Source of the DNA: Oxalobacteraceae bacterium
GTDB taxonomy: Bacteria > Pseudomonadota > Gammaproteobacteria > Burkholderiales > Burkholderiaceae_D
Assembly (NCBI GenBank): GCA_025352145.1
Contig: JANXTY010000046.1
Location: 1 to 50,694 of the forward strand
DNA length: 50,694 bases
Direction: 5' to 3'
In this document: positions 42,352 to 50,694 of the stretch, piece by piece
Layout: every line of letters starts with the position of its first letter
Numbering within the stretch: position 1 is the first letter of the stretch
Made by a program: the position numbers and the translations under genes
Notes under the pieces: model-generated
What the model was told of the DNA's origin: nothing
Databases searched by the model: none
What the model saw: the letters and a program-made list of their open reading frames with translations, nothing else

Positions 42352-44841
42352 TTAATTGCCTTCCAAGAAGCTTTTAAGCTTATCGGAACGCGATGGATGA
42401 CGCAATTTACGCAAAGCCTTCGCCTCGATTTGGCGAATACGTTCACGCGTTACGTCGAACTGTTTGCCCACTTCTTCCAAAGTATGGTCAGTCGACATTT
42501 CGATGCCGAAACGCATACGTAATACTTTTGCCTCACGTGGCGTCAACGAATCCAACACATCCTTCACTACACCGCGCATGGAAGCATGCAATGCTGCATC
42601 GGCTGGCGCCAGCGTGTTGTTGTCCTCAATAAAATCACCCAAATGGGAATCATCATCGTCGCCAATCGGGGTTTCCATGGAGATCGGCTCTTTCGCAATT
42701 TTCATGATCTTGCGAATCTTCTCTTCCGGCATTTCCATTTTGAGCGCAAGCATAGCCGGATCCGGCTCAGCACCAGTTTCTTGCAGAATCTGGCGTGAGA
42801 TGCGGTTCATCTTGTTGATCGTTTCGATCATGTGCACGGGAATACGAATAGTACGCGCCTGGTCTGCAATCGAACGCGTAATAGCTTGGCGAATCCACCA
42901 AGTCGCATAGGTCGAAAATTTGTATCCGCGACGGTATTCAAATTTATCGACCGCCTTCATCAAACCAATATTGCCCTCTTGAATCAGGTCCAAAAATTGC
43001 AAACCGCGATTGGTATATTTTTTTGCAATTGAAATGACCAGTCTCAGGTTCGCTTCAGTCATTTCCCGCTTCGCCTTGCGTGCCTTCATTTCTCCAGCAG
43101 CCATCTGCTTATTGATGTGGCGCAAATCCGGCAATGGCAGCACAACGCGTGCTTGGAGGTCGATTAATTTTTTCTGTAATTCTTTTACCGTAGGTACGTT
43201 GCGGCCTAAAATTGCGCTATAAGCATGACCAGCATTCACTTCGCCATCGACCCACGCCATATTTACTTCGTTACCTGGAAATACCTTAATGAAATGCGCA
43301 CGCGGCATGCCGCAACGGTTAACCGCAACATCTAAAATCTGCTTCTCAATATGCCGCACTTCATCGACTTGACCACGCAGGGTATCGCACAGCTTTTCCA
43401 CTACCTTTGCAGTAAAACGAATGCCTAGCAATTCTTGCGAGATTGTTTCCTGGGCTTTAACGTAAGGCTTGGAGTTGTAGCCCTCTTTCTCAAAAGCTTT
43501 GCGCATTTTGTCAAACTGCATTGAAATGGTCGCGAATTTCTCGAGTGCGCTCCTTTTCAGTTGCTCCAGTTGCTCGGCAGAGAAGCCCGCAGCGCCGGAA
43601 GCATTCGCATCGTCTTCCTCCTCCTCTTCTCCCTCCCCCTCTTCTTCCTCTTCTTCATCCGACGCTGCAACAACAACTATCGGCGCTTCATCGGACGCAT
43701 TCATATCAACCAGACCATCGACCATTTCGTCGATTTTCATTTCATCTTTGGCGATCTTATCGCCGGCAGCCAAGATTTCGGCGATAGTCATTGGACAGGC
43801 CGAAATCGCTTGAATCATGTCCTTCAGACCATCTTCAATTTTCTTGGCGATGACAATTTCGCCTTCGCGTGTCAATAGCTCTACCGAACCCATTTCACGC
43901 ATATACATGCGCACAGGATCCGTTGTACGACCAAAATCGGAATCTACAGTGGACAACGCTGCTTCGGCCGCTGCTTCAGCTTCTTCGTCACTCGCAACAG
44001 TCGCAACATTATCAGACAACAGCAAAGTTTCGGCATCGGGCGCGTGATCATATACGGCAATCCCCATGTCATTAAAGGTGCCGATAATACCCTCGATCGC
44101 TTCAGGATCAATGATATTTTCAGGCAAGTGATCGTTGATTTCCGCATAGGTAAGAAAGCCACGCTCTTTACCCAGTTTGATCAATGTCTTAAGCTTCTGA
44201 CGACGACGCTCCAACTCTTCTTCGCTCGCTTCCGTATCAGAAGAAAATGCATCCTTAAGCAACGCTTTTTCTTTCGCCTTACGGTCTTTCGCCTTGGCTT
44301 TATCTACTGCCTTCAATTCAGCCCGCTCTACTGCATTTAAGGCGGCAACTTCATCGTTCTCCGGCTGGAATTCTTTTGGCTTGCGCCCGCGACGACCAGG
44401 CACTTTAACCGTAGGTAAAAAATAACCGGAGGTATCAATCGCAGCTAGCGTTGCCGCATCCGTGGTTTGATTCACCACAGGCGCATTCGACGTTCTAATC
44501 TCGGGCTTCTCCTCCACCGTGGCTTTGGACACAATTTTGACGGACTTGGAAACGATTTTTGATTCGGTTTTCTTAATTGTCACAGAGGCTTTCGGTTCTA
44601 CAGGAACTGACTTTGCAGAAGAGTTAGATAAAGGTTTTGTTTTTGACGCTTTAGCCGGAAGCGACCTTGCGGTTACCTTAGCGACCATCTTGCTCGCGGC
44701 TTTAGGAGATAATTTTTGTGCCACAGTCGGCTTCACCCCTGTTTTCGCCGCTGCTTTAGGCATTGGTTTGACCGCAACAGGCTTCACTTTCTTCGTGGAA
44801 AGCTTTAACGATTTCGCGGGTTTCTTCATTGCGTTTGCCAT
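42352..44841 (-). CDS. rpoD: RNA polymerase primary sigma factor sigma-70
   Basis: An 829-residue sigma factor, far longer than the ~613 of E. coli. Residues 1-200 form a Lys/Ala/Pro/Ser-rich basic extension. Region 1.1 is about 216-276, region 1.2 about 307-336. A run of Glu with a few Gly, about 395-411, lies in the non-conserved spacer. Regions 2-4 are canonical: [27 protein letters not shown], then [14 protein letters not shown], and the C-terminal [27 protein letters not shown] helix-turn-helix reading -35. The frame opens at 44913, but the ATG at 44841 (MANAMKK) is where related proteins start. Long basic N-terminal tails occur in other Burkholderiales RpoD. Confidence 0.95.
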   Translation of the reverse strand: MANAMKKPAKSLKLSTKKVKPVAVKPMPKAAAKTGVKPTVAQKLSPKAASKMVAKVTARSLPAKASKTKPLSNSSAKSVPVEPKASVTIKKTESKIVSKSVKIVSKATVEEKPEIRTSNAPVVNQTTDAATLAAIDTSGYFLPTVKVPGRRGRKPKEFQPENDEVAALNAVERAELKAVDKAKAKDRKAKEKALLKDAFSSDTEASEEELERRRQKLKTLIKLGKERGFLTYAEINDHLPENIIDPEAIEGIIGTFNDMGIAVYDHAPDAETLLLSDNVATVASDEEAEAAAEAALSTVDSDFGRTTDPVRMYMREMGSVELLTREGEIVIAKKIEDGLKDMIQAISACPMTIAEILAAGDKIAKDEMKIDEMVDGLVDMNASDEAPIVVVAASDEEEEEEGEGEEEEEDDANASGAAGFSAEQLEQLKRSALEKFATISMQFDKMRKAFEKEGYNSKPYVKAQETISQELLGIRFTAKVVEKLCDTLRGQVDEVRHIEKQILDVAVNRCGMPRAHFIKVFPGNEVNMAWVDGEVNAGHAYSAILGRNVPTVKELQKKLIDLQARVVLPLPDLRHINKQMAAGEMKARKAKREMTEANLRLVISIAKKYTNRGLQFLDLIQEGNIGLMKAVDKFEYRRGYKFSTYATWWIRQAITRSIADQARTIRIPVHMIETINKMNRISRQILQETGAEPDPAMLALKMEMPEEKIRKIMKIAKEPISMETPIGDDDDSHLGDFIEDNNTLAPADAALHASMRGVVKDVLDSLTPREAKVLRMRFGIEMSTDHTLEEVGKQFDVTRERIRQIEAKALRKLRHPSRSDKLKSFLEGN

Positions 44842-45022
44842 GGAATCAACTACCAATTTAGGTTGTCTTGTCGCGCAATTGAAGCTGCGCCCTTGGATTC
44901 GGCCTATTCTCACATGCTCTCAAACATACGGGACGCCCCAAGGCCTAGAACATCCGCACACTATTTCGATACCTCGTCCACGTAAAGAAACACGCCCTAA
45001 GGCATTGAATAGTAAGCCTTAT

Positions 45023-45051
45023 ATTATAGCATGCCAGTTGCTTTTGCTCTA
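45023..45051 (-). promoter_or_regulatory. Extended -10 promoter for rpoD
   Basis: On the minus strand TGCTATAAT (extended -10, TATAAT at 45028-45023) has a poor -35 (TAGAGC) at 17-base spacing. It lies between dnaG and rpoD and gives a ~175-base leader, allowing rpoD expression apart from the upstream operon promoter. Confidence 0.65.
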
Positions 45052-45091
45052 GTGGGCAAGCAACACTATCGACATTTTCAGCTAAAGCATC

Positions 45092-46888
45092 CTACCGCCG
45101 CGCAATTTCGGCTTCTGCCTCACGCCGAAGTTGATCTTGCTGCATCACCAACTCGCGGTAGCATGTTTTCGATTGCTCAGAACTTAACCCTGCGGCAGCC
45201 AACTGATCCAGCTCAGTTTTTATGGCCTGCAACTTGGTTTGCCGAATCGCACCTGCTAATTCAATTCGCGCAGTGTCGATATCTGACTCAGTGTCTGCCG
45301 CGATTTCAGCAATCAGCGCATCGAAATCAGGTCCGGCCGCACGTAAATGCTCGGCCAATGCAGCGAAATTGGCTTGCGCTCCCATCGCCTGGCACACCAC
45401 AATAAGTTGACTTAGTAGCTCGGCACGGTCAGGAACAAAATGGTAGGCCGCCTTGAATGCGGAAGTATCCAATTCCAACGCTAATGCCGGATGAGTCACC
45501 AGGAGGCGCATCATCTGAAGCTCAAGACCAACTGGTTGCGAACGCTTGCTACGGGGTGGTGCGTGGCGTGCACGCGCCACTGGCTTTTCCAGCTCGAACA
45601 AACTCTCTATTTCGGACGGAGTAGTCTGCGTTACTTGCGCCAGCTCCCGCACAATTTGTAAGCGTAAGGCGGACGGTGGCATGACCTGCAATAACGGTCT
45701 AGCATCAAATTGCGTTTTGGCACGCCCTTCCGAGGTCGCCAAATCATTCTCGGCTCTCACCTCCTTTAACAGAAACTGGGACAAAGGCATCGCCTCACGC
45801 ACTTGCTTCTCAAAATCCTCGGCTCCGAATTCGCGGACATAACTATCTGGATCATGCTCAGGCGGCAAAAAAAGAAACTTGATGGTTTTATTGTCGGTCA
45901 CATAGGGCAAGCTGGCATCAAGCGCACGCCGTGCCGCACGACGACCGGCCAAGTCGCCATCAAAGCTGAAAACAACATGGTCCGTCTGACGCAACAACTT
46001 CTGTACATGCGTCGTAGTACAAGCAGTACCAAGCGTTGCTACGGCCTGTGGAAAACCGAGTTGCGCCAGCGCGACGACATCCATATAACCTTCGGTAACG
46101 AGAACATAACCGGCATCGCGAATCGCCTGACGTGCTTCAAACAATCCGTAGAGTTCGTAACCTTTTTGAAACAAAGGTGTCTCCGGCGAATTCAAATATT
46201 TCGGCTCACCTTTATCCATCACCCGCCCGCCAAAACCAATGACCTGTCCCTTGGTATTGCGAATTGGGAACATGACGCGATCCCGAAAACGGTCATAGCG
46301 CTTGCGGTTGTGGCCTTCCTCATCGCTCTTGTCGATCACCAGCCCTGCTTCAGCCAGCGCAGTCATTTCGTAATCAGGAAATACTGCGCGCAAACTATCC
46401 CACCCATCCGGGGCATAACCCATGCCAAATTTGGCGGCAATTTCCCCCGTCAATCCACGCCGCTTCAGATAGTCAATGGCGTGTGGCGCCGTGCGCAATT
46501 GGCCACGATAATAATCACAGGCTAGTGACATGGCATCGGACAAGGCCAATGTTTTTGCTTGATACTCCGCACGCTGCGCCGGCGGTATTTTGTCATCGCT
46601 TTCCGGTACGGTAACGCCAGCATTTTGCGCAATATCCTTGATTGCTTCAACGTAACCGAGGCCCGAATACTCCATCAGAAAACCTATCGCAGTTCCATGC
46701 GCGCCACAACCGAAACAGTGATAAAACTGCTTGGTTGGACTGACGGTAAAGCTAGGAGATTTTTCGCTATGAAATGGGCATAAGCCCATGAAATTGGCGC
46801 CGCCTTTTTTAAGCTGAACGTACTTACCGACCACGTCGATAATATCAACGCGGTTGAGCAGATCCTGAATAAAGGATGGTGGAATCAC
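45092..46888 (-). CDS. dnaG: DNA primase
   Basis: A 598-residue primase that makes RNA primers for DNA replication. Zinc-binding domain: CPFH and CFGC with ligands C37, H40, C58, C61. RNA polymerase core follows, with TOPRIM block VTEGYMDVVAL at roughly 255-335 and acidic metal residues near FSFDGD. The C-terminal part (about 440-598) should bind the DnaB helicase. Second conserved member of the macromolecular-synthesis operon (after rpsU, with yqeY between). Confidence 0.97.
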   Translation of the reverse strand: MIPPSFIQDLLNRVDIIDVVGKYVQLKKGGANFMGLCPFHSEKSPSFTVSPTKQFYHCFGCGAHGTAIGFLMEYSGLGYVEAIKDIAQNAGVTVPESDDKIPPAQRAEYQAKTLALSDAMSLACDYYRGQLRTAPHAIDYLKRRGLTGEIAAKFGMGYAPDGWDSLRAVFPDYEMTALAEAGLVIDKSDEEGHNRKRYDRFRDRVMFPIRNTKGQVIGFGGRVMDKGEPKYLNSPETPLFQKGYELYGLFEARQAIRDAGYVLVTEGYMDVVALAQLGFPQAVATLGTACTTTHVQKLLRQTDHVVFSFDGDLAGRRAARRALDASLPYVTDNKTIKFLFLPPEHDPDSYVREFGAEDFEKQVREAMPLSQFLLKEVRAENDLATSEGRAKTQFDARPLLQVMPPSALRLQIVRELAQVTQTTPSEIESLFELEKPVARARHAPPRSKRSQPVGLELQMMRLLVTHPALALELDTSAFKAAYHFVPDRAELLSQLIVVCQAMGAQANFAALAEHLRAAGPDFDALIAEIAADTESDIDTARIELAGAIRQTKLQAIKTELDQLAAAGLSSEQSKTCYRELVMQQDQLRREAEAEIARR

Positions 46889-46922
46889 GAGTTAAAAAAC
46901 CGCGTGGCGCGGAGTCTCCAAC

Positions 46923-47372
46923 TCAGGCTTTAGACAATGCTGTTTTCACCAAACCAGACACCGCCGTCATGTCCGCCCTGCCGGCCAGCTTCGGCTTCAA
47001 AATAGCCATGACCTTACCCATATCCTGTGGACCGGCTGCACCTGAAGCTGCGACCGCTGCGGCAACCTCCGCACCAATTTCCGCATCAGATAAAGACGCG
47101 GGCATGTAAGCAGACAAAACCAGCAGCTCGGCTTTTTCGATATCAGCCAGATCCTGGCGAGCACCCGCTTCAAACTGGCTGATCGAGTCCTTGCGCTGCT
47201 TGATCATTTTTTCGATGATTGCTAGGACCAGCGCATCGTTGAGTTCAATGCGCTCATCGACTTCTTTCTGCTTCATCGCTGCCGTAATCAAGCGAATCGT
47301 CCCAAGCTTGACTGTTTCCTTAGCCCGCATCGCAGCCTTCATGTCTTCTGTGATTTTCTCTTTCAAACTCAT
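46923..47372 (-). CDS. yqeY: GatB/YqeY domain-containing protein
   Basis: A 149-residue helical protein. MSLKEKITEDMKAAMRAKE starts the family, followed by KLGTIRLITAAMKQKEVDE and a C-terminal GxKMGKVMA-like helix pair (QDMGKVMAILKPKLAGRADM). It is related to the tail domain of the GatB amidotransferase subunit that touches tRNA, but its own role is unclear. The frame opens at 47495, but GGAG before the ATG at 47372 fixes the start. In Burkholderiales it commonly sits between rpsU and dnaG. Confidence 0.95.
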   Translation of the reverse strand: MSLKEKITEDMKAAMRAKETVKLGTIRLITAAMKQKEVDERIELNDALVLAIIEKMIKQRKDSISQFEAGARQDLADIEKAELLVLSAYMPASLSDAEIGAEVAAAVAASGAAGPQDMGKVMAILKPKLAGRADMTAVSGLVKTALSKA

Positions 47373-47524
47373 AGCAACTCCAATTTGATCAATATAAATG
47401 CCAAAACCCGCTGCGGATGACCGGAGCGGGCTGCAACTCATTTCACTATTTTGCAACGCATCCCAAAGAACACGTATTTGATAATATAGCCGCACAGTGT
47501 GCGACTACCATCAGACGGCAAAAA

Positions 47525-47737
47525 TTAGAATAATTTTTTCGGCAATTGCTGACTGCGAATGCGCTTGTAGTGACGCTTCACTGCAGCAGCGAGCTTACGT
47601 TTACGTTCAGCCGTTGGCTTTTCGTAAAATTCGCGTGCGCGTAACTCAGTCAAGAGACCGGTTTTTTCAATAGTACGCTTGAAGCGACGCATCGCAACTT
47701 CGAACGGCTCGTTTTCTTTAAGGCGAATGGTGGTCAT
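47525..47737 (-). CDS. rpsU: 30S ribosomal protein S21
   Basis: A 70-residue, very basic protein of the small subunit, needed for efficient initiation. [21 protein letters not shown] and the conserved [13 protein letters not shown] segment are diagnostic. It is the first gene of the rpsU-yqeY-dnaG-rpoD group. No strong Shine-Dalgarno was seen upstream, which fits the autoregulated, atypical initiation reported for some rpsU genes. Confidence 0.97.
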   Translation of the reverse strand: MTTIRLKENEPFEVAMRRFKRTIEKTGLLTELRAREFYEKPTAERKRKLAAAVKRHYKRIRSQQLPKKLF

Positions 47738-47877
47738 GTAAATTCAATGCCAAGGTTTATTAGGGAGACAGCGATGGTAGCAGATTTGATTTGGCAATGG
47801 AAGCCTAAATTTTCTTTTACGCAATCAAACTCCAAAAAAACACAAAAAATATCGAAGCAAACTAGTGACAAAAAGTA

Positions 47878-49077
47878 CTAAATTGCCAATCCTGCTGCCA
47901 TCCCCGAAGCCCAAGCCCACTGGAAGTTGTACCCTCCCAGCCAGCCCGTCACATCCACCACCTCGCCAATAAAATACAGTCCGGGTACCTTGGTTGCCAT
48001 CATGCTTTGCTGCGACAGTTCACGCGTATCGACGCCGCCGCGCGTAACTTCTGCCTTACGATAGCCTTCCGAACCGTTCGGCGTAATATGCCAGCGGTTA
48101 AGCGACTCACCCAGCGCACGCAGGGATTTGTCGGTCATATCAGCTAAACGCGCATCGGCCTTGAAGCCATTCACAGACAACCATTCTTCTGCCAAACGAG
48201 CAGGTAGCCATTGCGCAAGGACATTACCCAGATTTTTCTTGATTGATCCCTTGCCTTCAATCAACGTATCGGCCACATCCATCTCCGGCAACAGGTTAAG
48301 CATCAAGCTCTTGCCCTGCTGCCAAAAACTGGAAATCTGTAAAATAGCCGGACCAGACAGGCCGCGATGCGTGAATAATAAATCTTCGCGAAAATGGCCA
48401 CGTGTGTTTTTCTCGCCAGCCTCCACTTCCACTTCCAGCGCAATCCCAGCCAAAGGTACGAACGGTTGCCACGCTACAGAATCAAACGTGAGCGGCACCA
48501 AGGCCGGACGTGGCTCGATTAATTTCAAGCCAAATTGGCGCGCAATGCCAAAACCAAAATCGCTGGCGCCAATCGCCGGAATCGACAAACCGCCAGCTGC
48601 GATCACCAAACTAGCCGCAAAAATTTCGCCGCTATCGGTATCCAGACGAAAACTCTCCTCGGTAGTTTTAGCAACGCTAGCTACCTTGCAGGGCATGCGC
48701 CACTGCACACTTCCCACCTCGCATTCCATCTTGAGCATGCGAATGATGTCTTCGGCCGAGTTATCGCAAAAGAGCTGGCCTTTGTGTTTCTCGTGATAGG
48801 CAATGCGGTGCCGCTTCATCAGTGCCAAAAAATCCTGAGGCGTATAGCGGGACAATGCGCTCTTGCAAAAATGGGGGTTCTCCGACAAAAAATTTTGCGG
48901 ATTTGTATTGATATTGGTGAAATTGCAGCGTCCGCCGCCGGAAATGCGAATTTTCTCGGCCAGCTTGCTCGCATGATCAATCAATACCACCTTCTTGCCG
49001 CGCTGCGCTGCCACAGCGGCACACATCATGCCCGCCGCACCCGCACCGATCACGGCGACATCGAATCGTCGCACCAT
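47878..49077 (-). CDS. HI0933/YhiN-family FAD-dependent oxidoreductase
   Basis: A 399-residue flavoprotein. The FAD motif VIGAGAAGMM (9-18) and the family motif ISGGGRCNFTN (45-55) are near the N-terminus; RGLSGPAILQ and the C-terminal GEVVDVTGWLGGYNFQWAWASG binding motif follow. Function is unknown (BaiN/YhiN type; a relative reduces bile acids). The start lies two bases after the stop of the YbiB-like gene, so they are probably co-translated. Confidence 0.92.
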   Translation of the reverse strand: MVRRFDVAVIGAGAAGMMCAAVAAQRGKKVVLIDHASKLAEKIRISGGGRCNFTNINTNPQNFLSENPHFCKSALSRYTPQDFLALMKRHRIAYHEKHKGQLFCDNSAEDIIRMLKMECEVGSVQWRMPCKVASVAKTTEESFRLDTDSGEIFAASLVIAAGGLSIPAIGASDFGFGIARQFGLKLIEPRPALVPLTFDSVAWQPFVPLAGIALEVEVEAGEKNTRGHFREDLLFTHRGLSGPAILQISSFWQQGKSLMLNLLPEMDVADTLIEGKGSIKKNLGNVLAQWLPARLAEEWLSVNGFKADARLADMTDKSLRALGESLNRWHITPNGSEGYRKAEVTRGGVDTRELSQQSMMATKVPGLYFIGEVVDVTGWLGGYNFQWAWASGMAAGLAI

Positions 49078-49079
49078 GA

Positions 49080-50084
49080 TTAGTTGTCGCTTTTCTGCGC
49101 ATGATCACTCACATGCGATTTTTCCTGCAGTTGTTTGGAAACCAGTATGCAGCGTTGCACCTGCTCGGCAATCGGTGCCGGAATCGGCTGCTCACCGCGC
49201 AGCGCTGCGTGTATCCATGTCGCTGTCGTGATGGCATCCCGCTGCGAAGGCAACGGCGGCAATTGGCTCACTGGCTCCTGCTTCTCCACTAAAATAGTCC
49301 GCTCACCATCGTGAAACCAATCAATCTGTTGTCCGCGCTTGGCGCTGGCAACGGTTTCTCCCTCGGTACCACGCATCAAAAATGCATCGCCGCGTTCAGC
49401 TGGCGCAGCGCTAGTGAAATATGCGCCCAGCATTTCCAGATATTCGGGATGAGTGTAAGACACCAACCGTAGTGCAGCACCGGAAAAAGGCTGAAGGATT
49501 TTCACCAGCGTATGCGTCGAGCTGCGCACGCCCAAAATGCGGCGCAGTGCCAACAAGCACGCCATCTGTGGGGCGAGTATTTCAATCGGCATGAAACTCG
49601 GCTGACCTCGCGCAAAATTCGCTGCAGCCTGCACTACCGAATCCGCCAAAGAAAAACCTAAAGCCTGAAAAATTTCTGCCGAAGTCACGCGCCCGGGATC
49701 CACCGTCACCCCATGCATCAACACCGGCACGCCTTCGCGTGCCAACAGCAGGGCCAACAAAGGCGTCAGATTCGCCATCTGACGCGCACCGTTGTAACTT
49801 GGAATAATGACCGGCGCATACAAGCCAGATGGCGCAGGAATCTTCTCGATCGAAGCCTCGGCGGCATCAAGAAAACCAGCGATCTCCTCAACCGACTCCC
49901 CCTTGATCCGCATCGCCAGCAAAATGCCGCCCAACTCCAGATCGGACACCCGACCTTCAAGCATGGCAGCATATAAATCCCGCGCATCGCTGCGCGACAT
50001 GCTGCGTGCACCGTCTTTGCCACGGCCGATTTCTTTGATAAAACGGGCGGCGGGGAATGACTCTTTGCGTGGGGGAGTATTCAT
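49080..50084 (-). CDS. ybiB: YbiB/TrpD2-like nucleic-acid-binding protein
   Basis: A 334-residue protein of the anthranilate phosphoribosyltransferase fold. The helical N-terminal domain is followed by VIIPSYNGARQMANLTPLLALLL, where true TrpD has the GTGGD motif, so it lacks that activity; YbiB homologues bind nucleic acids. The name TrpD2 is used for such paralogues. Operon partner of the YhiN-type gene downstream. Biological role unknown. Confidence 0.85.
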   Translation of the reverse strand: MNTPPRKESFPAARFIKEIGRGKDGARSMSRSDARDLYAAMLEGRVSDLELGGILLAMRIKGESVEEIAGFLDAAEASIEKIPAPSGLYAPVIIPSYNGARQMANLTPLLALLLAREGVPVLMHGVTVDPGRVTSAEIFQALGFSLADSVVQAAANFARGQPSFMPIEILAPQMACLLALRRILGVRSSTHTLVKILQPFSGAALRLVSYTHPEYLEMLGAYFTSAAPAERGDAFLMRGTEGETVASAKRGQQIDWFHDGERTILVEKQEPVSQLPPLPSQRDAITTATWIHAALRGEQPIPAPIAEQVQRCILVSKQLQEKSHVSDHAQKSDN

Positions 50085-50144
50085 GGGCGAAGCTTACACT
50101 GAAGTGTGGTCGAGGCGTCGGGAACAATTAGATATTCATCATCC

Positions 50145-50525
50145 TCATTGCTTCTGCCCCACCTGCGGCGGTTCCGTATTGGGCACCCATTCCCACCATT
50201 CATGCTGGCTTTCAGCAGTATCGTCTTTGGTTTTATAGATGCACCAGGTGGTCAATAAATCGGGGTTTTCTATATCGACGCCTGACTCTGGGTGACGATA
50301 GTGACCAGCCGGGGCTTTGAACCATGCATTCAAATTGGGCGGCAAAATAAAAATGGGTTGTTCTGCCGTCGGATCGCTGTGTTGAAGTTGTATTGAAATG
50401 CCTTTGTCATTGTCTACCTGCGTGACACGTCCGGCGTATTGGGTTTGCTTGAGCAATTCACCTTTCTGGTCGAAATAGGAGAGGCCGATGACGCAGGTTT
50501 TGGAGATGAGGTCTTGGAGTTGCAT
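50145..50525 (-). CDS. Conserved protein of unknown function
   Basis: A 126-residue soluble protein. MQLQDLISKTCVIGLSYFD begins a small beta-barrel-like domain (LLKQTQYAGRVTQVDND), followed by a Pro/Trp-rich tail (HEWWEWVPNTEPPQ). I do not recognise a family with a known role. The frame reads upstream to 50675, but that part is group II intron-like sequence, so the ATG at 50525 is preferred. The intron-like 3' end lies ~35 bases upstream, in its promoter or leader region. Confidence 0.75.
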   Translation of the reverse strand: MQLQDLISKTCVIGLSYFDQKGELLKQTQYAGRVTQVDNDKGISIQLQHSDPTAEQPIFILPPNLNAWFKAPAGHYRHPESGVDIENPDLLTTWCIYKTKDDTAESQHEWWEWVPNTEPPQVGQKQ

Positions 50526-50555
50526 GGGAAATGAAACCGTGTTTAATGGGGTCAG

Positions 50556-50694
50556 ATCGGGTCGAGCTAAAGGGATTGCGCCCGTTAGCCCTCCCACACC
50601 ACCGGACATGCGGTTTTCCGCATCCGGCGGTTGAGTCCAGCGAGTTAGCTCGCGAGTTTCCACGGTAGATACCATCCATTTCGAACCAATCGTT
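50556..50694 (-). mobile_element. 3' end of a group II intron (domains V-VI), cut by window edge
   Basis: Minus-strand bases 50631-50598 fold as a domain V-like hairpin: lower stem CCGCCGGA/TCCGGTGG, a two-base TG bulge, upper stem TGCGG/CCGCA and an AAAA loop. A CGC triad with the G-U pair is in place. The next ~35 bases form a domain VI-like stem (CTAA..GGG / CCC..TTAG) and the intron end would be AC at 50561 or AT at 50556. The sequence matches the flanks of ltrA-type maturase introns as I remember them. The maturase, if any, lies beyond the edge. Confidence 0.6.

Noticed and set aside
43499-43813. Ser-rich plus frame opposite rpoD
   Set aside because: Shadow of the Glu-rich RpoD segment; codon pattern follows the minus strand.

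Overview
The window looks like a chromosomal segment of a betaproteobacterium of the order Burkholderiales, most likely family Oxalobacteraceae (Collimonas/Herbaspirillum/Glaciimonas relatives). This is inferred from the protein families and gene order: an rpsU-yqeY-dnaG-rpoD macromolecular-synthesis block with a very long, basic RpoD N-terminus, pgk-pyk-fba followed by pur genes, and a tetR-pcm-rhodanese-tolC group. No species call is possible from the sequence alone.

Layout. (1) 0.3-2.6 kb: an NAD-dependent epimerase-like gene divergent from a ferredoxin/FNR reductase, plus a small unknown gene. (2) 2.9-14.5 kb: a sugar-oxidation/catabolism cluster in two divergent halves. The minus half runs from a secreted beta-propeller protein through an MFS sugar-acid transporter, a Gfo/Idh/MocA dehydrogenase, a VOC protein and a secreted GH39-like glycosidase to a cytochrome c-fused sorbosone-type dehydrogenase. 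The plus half is DapA-type aldolase, IlvD/EDD-type dehydratase and amidohydrolase-type lactonase. The intergenic region between the halves holds a near-consensus promoter, AT-rich palindromes and two MITE-like elements. The enzyme set matches a non-phosphorylative route: glycosidase, sugar dehydrogenase, lactonase, sugar-acid dehydratase, 2-keto-3-deoxy-acid aldolase. (3) 14.6-21.2 kb: housekeeping pgk, pyk, fba, purE, purC, sua5, without purK. (4) 21.5-25.7 kb: a compact type VI secretion accessory module (TagH FHA protein, PP2C phosphatase, PEGA-domain Ser/Thr kinase, TssQ-like lipoprotein) with no T6SS structural gene in view. (5) 25.9-30.1 kb: TetR regulator, Pcm-like methyltransferase, rhodanese, TolC, SMP-30 lactonase. 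(6) 30.5-36.4 kb: a small HTH protein, then purine catabolism (guaD, xdhC, xdhB) interrupted by a DUF2306 membrane protein. xdhA is not next to xdhB, and xdhC has a tail read antisense through the DUF2306 gene.

(7) 38.2-42.2 kb: a candidate decayed genomic island between a DEAD-box helicase and a tRNA(CAU) gene. A diverged 44-nt copy of the tRNA 3' part (38/44 identical) sits beside the helicase start, in the same orientation as the real tRNA about 4 kb away. Between them lie overlapping wrecks of an IS200/IS605 transposase and an IS4/Tn5-type transposase, one intact beta-helix lipoprotein gene, and a ~180-bp inverted-repeat element. No integrase gene was recognised. (8) 42.3-47.7 kb: rpoD, dnaG, yqeY, rpsU on the minus strand, with an extended -10 promoter before rpoD. 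(9) 47.9-50.5 kb: a YhiN-type flavoprotein, a YbiB/TrpD2-like protein and an unknown gene. The right edge carries domain V/VI-like sequence of a group II intron on the minus strand, whose body and any maturase lie outside the window.

No rRNA, CRISPR array or phage structural genes were seen.
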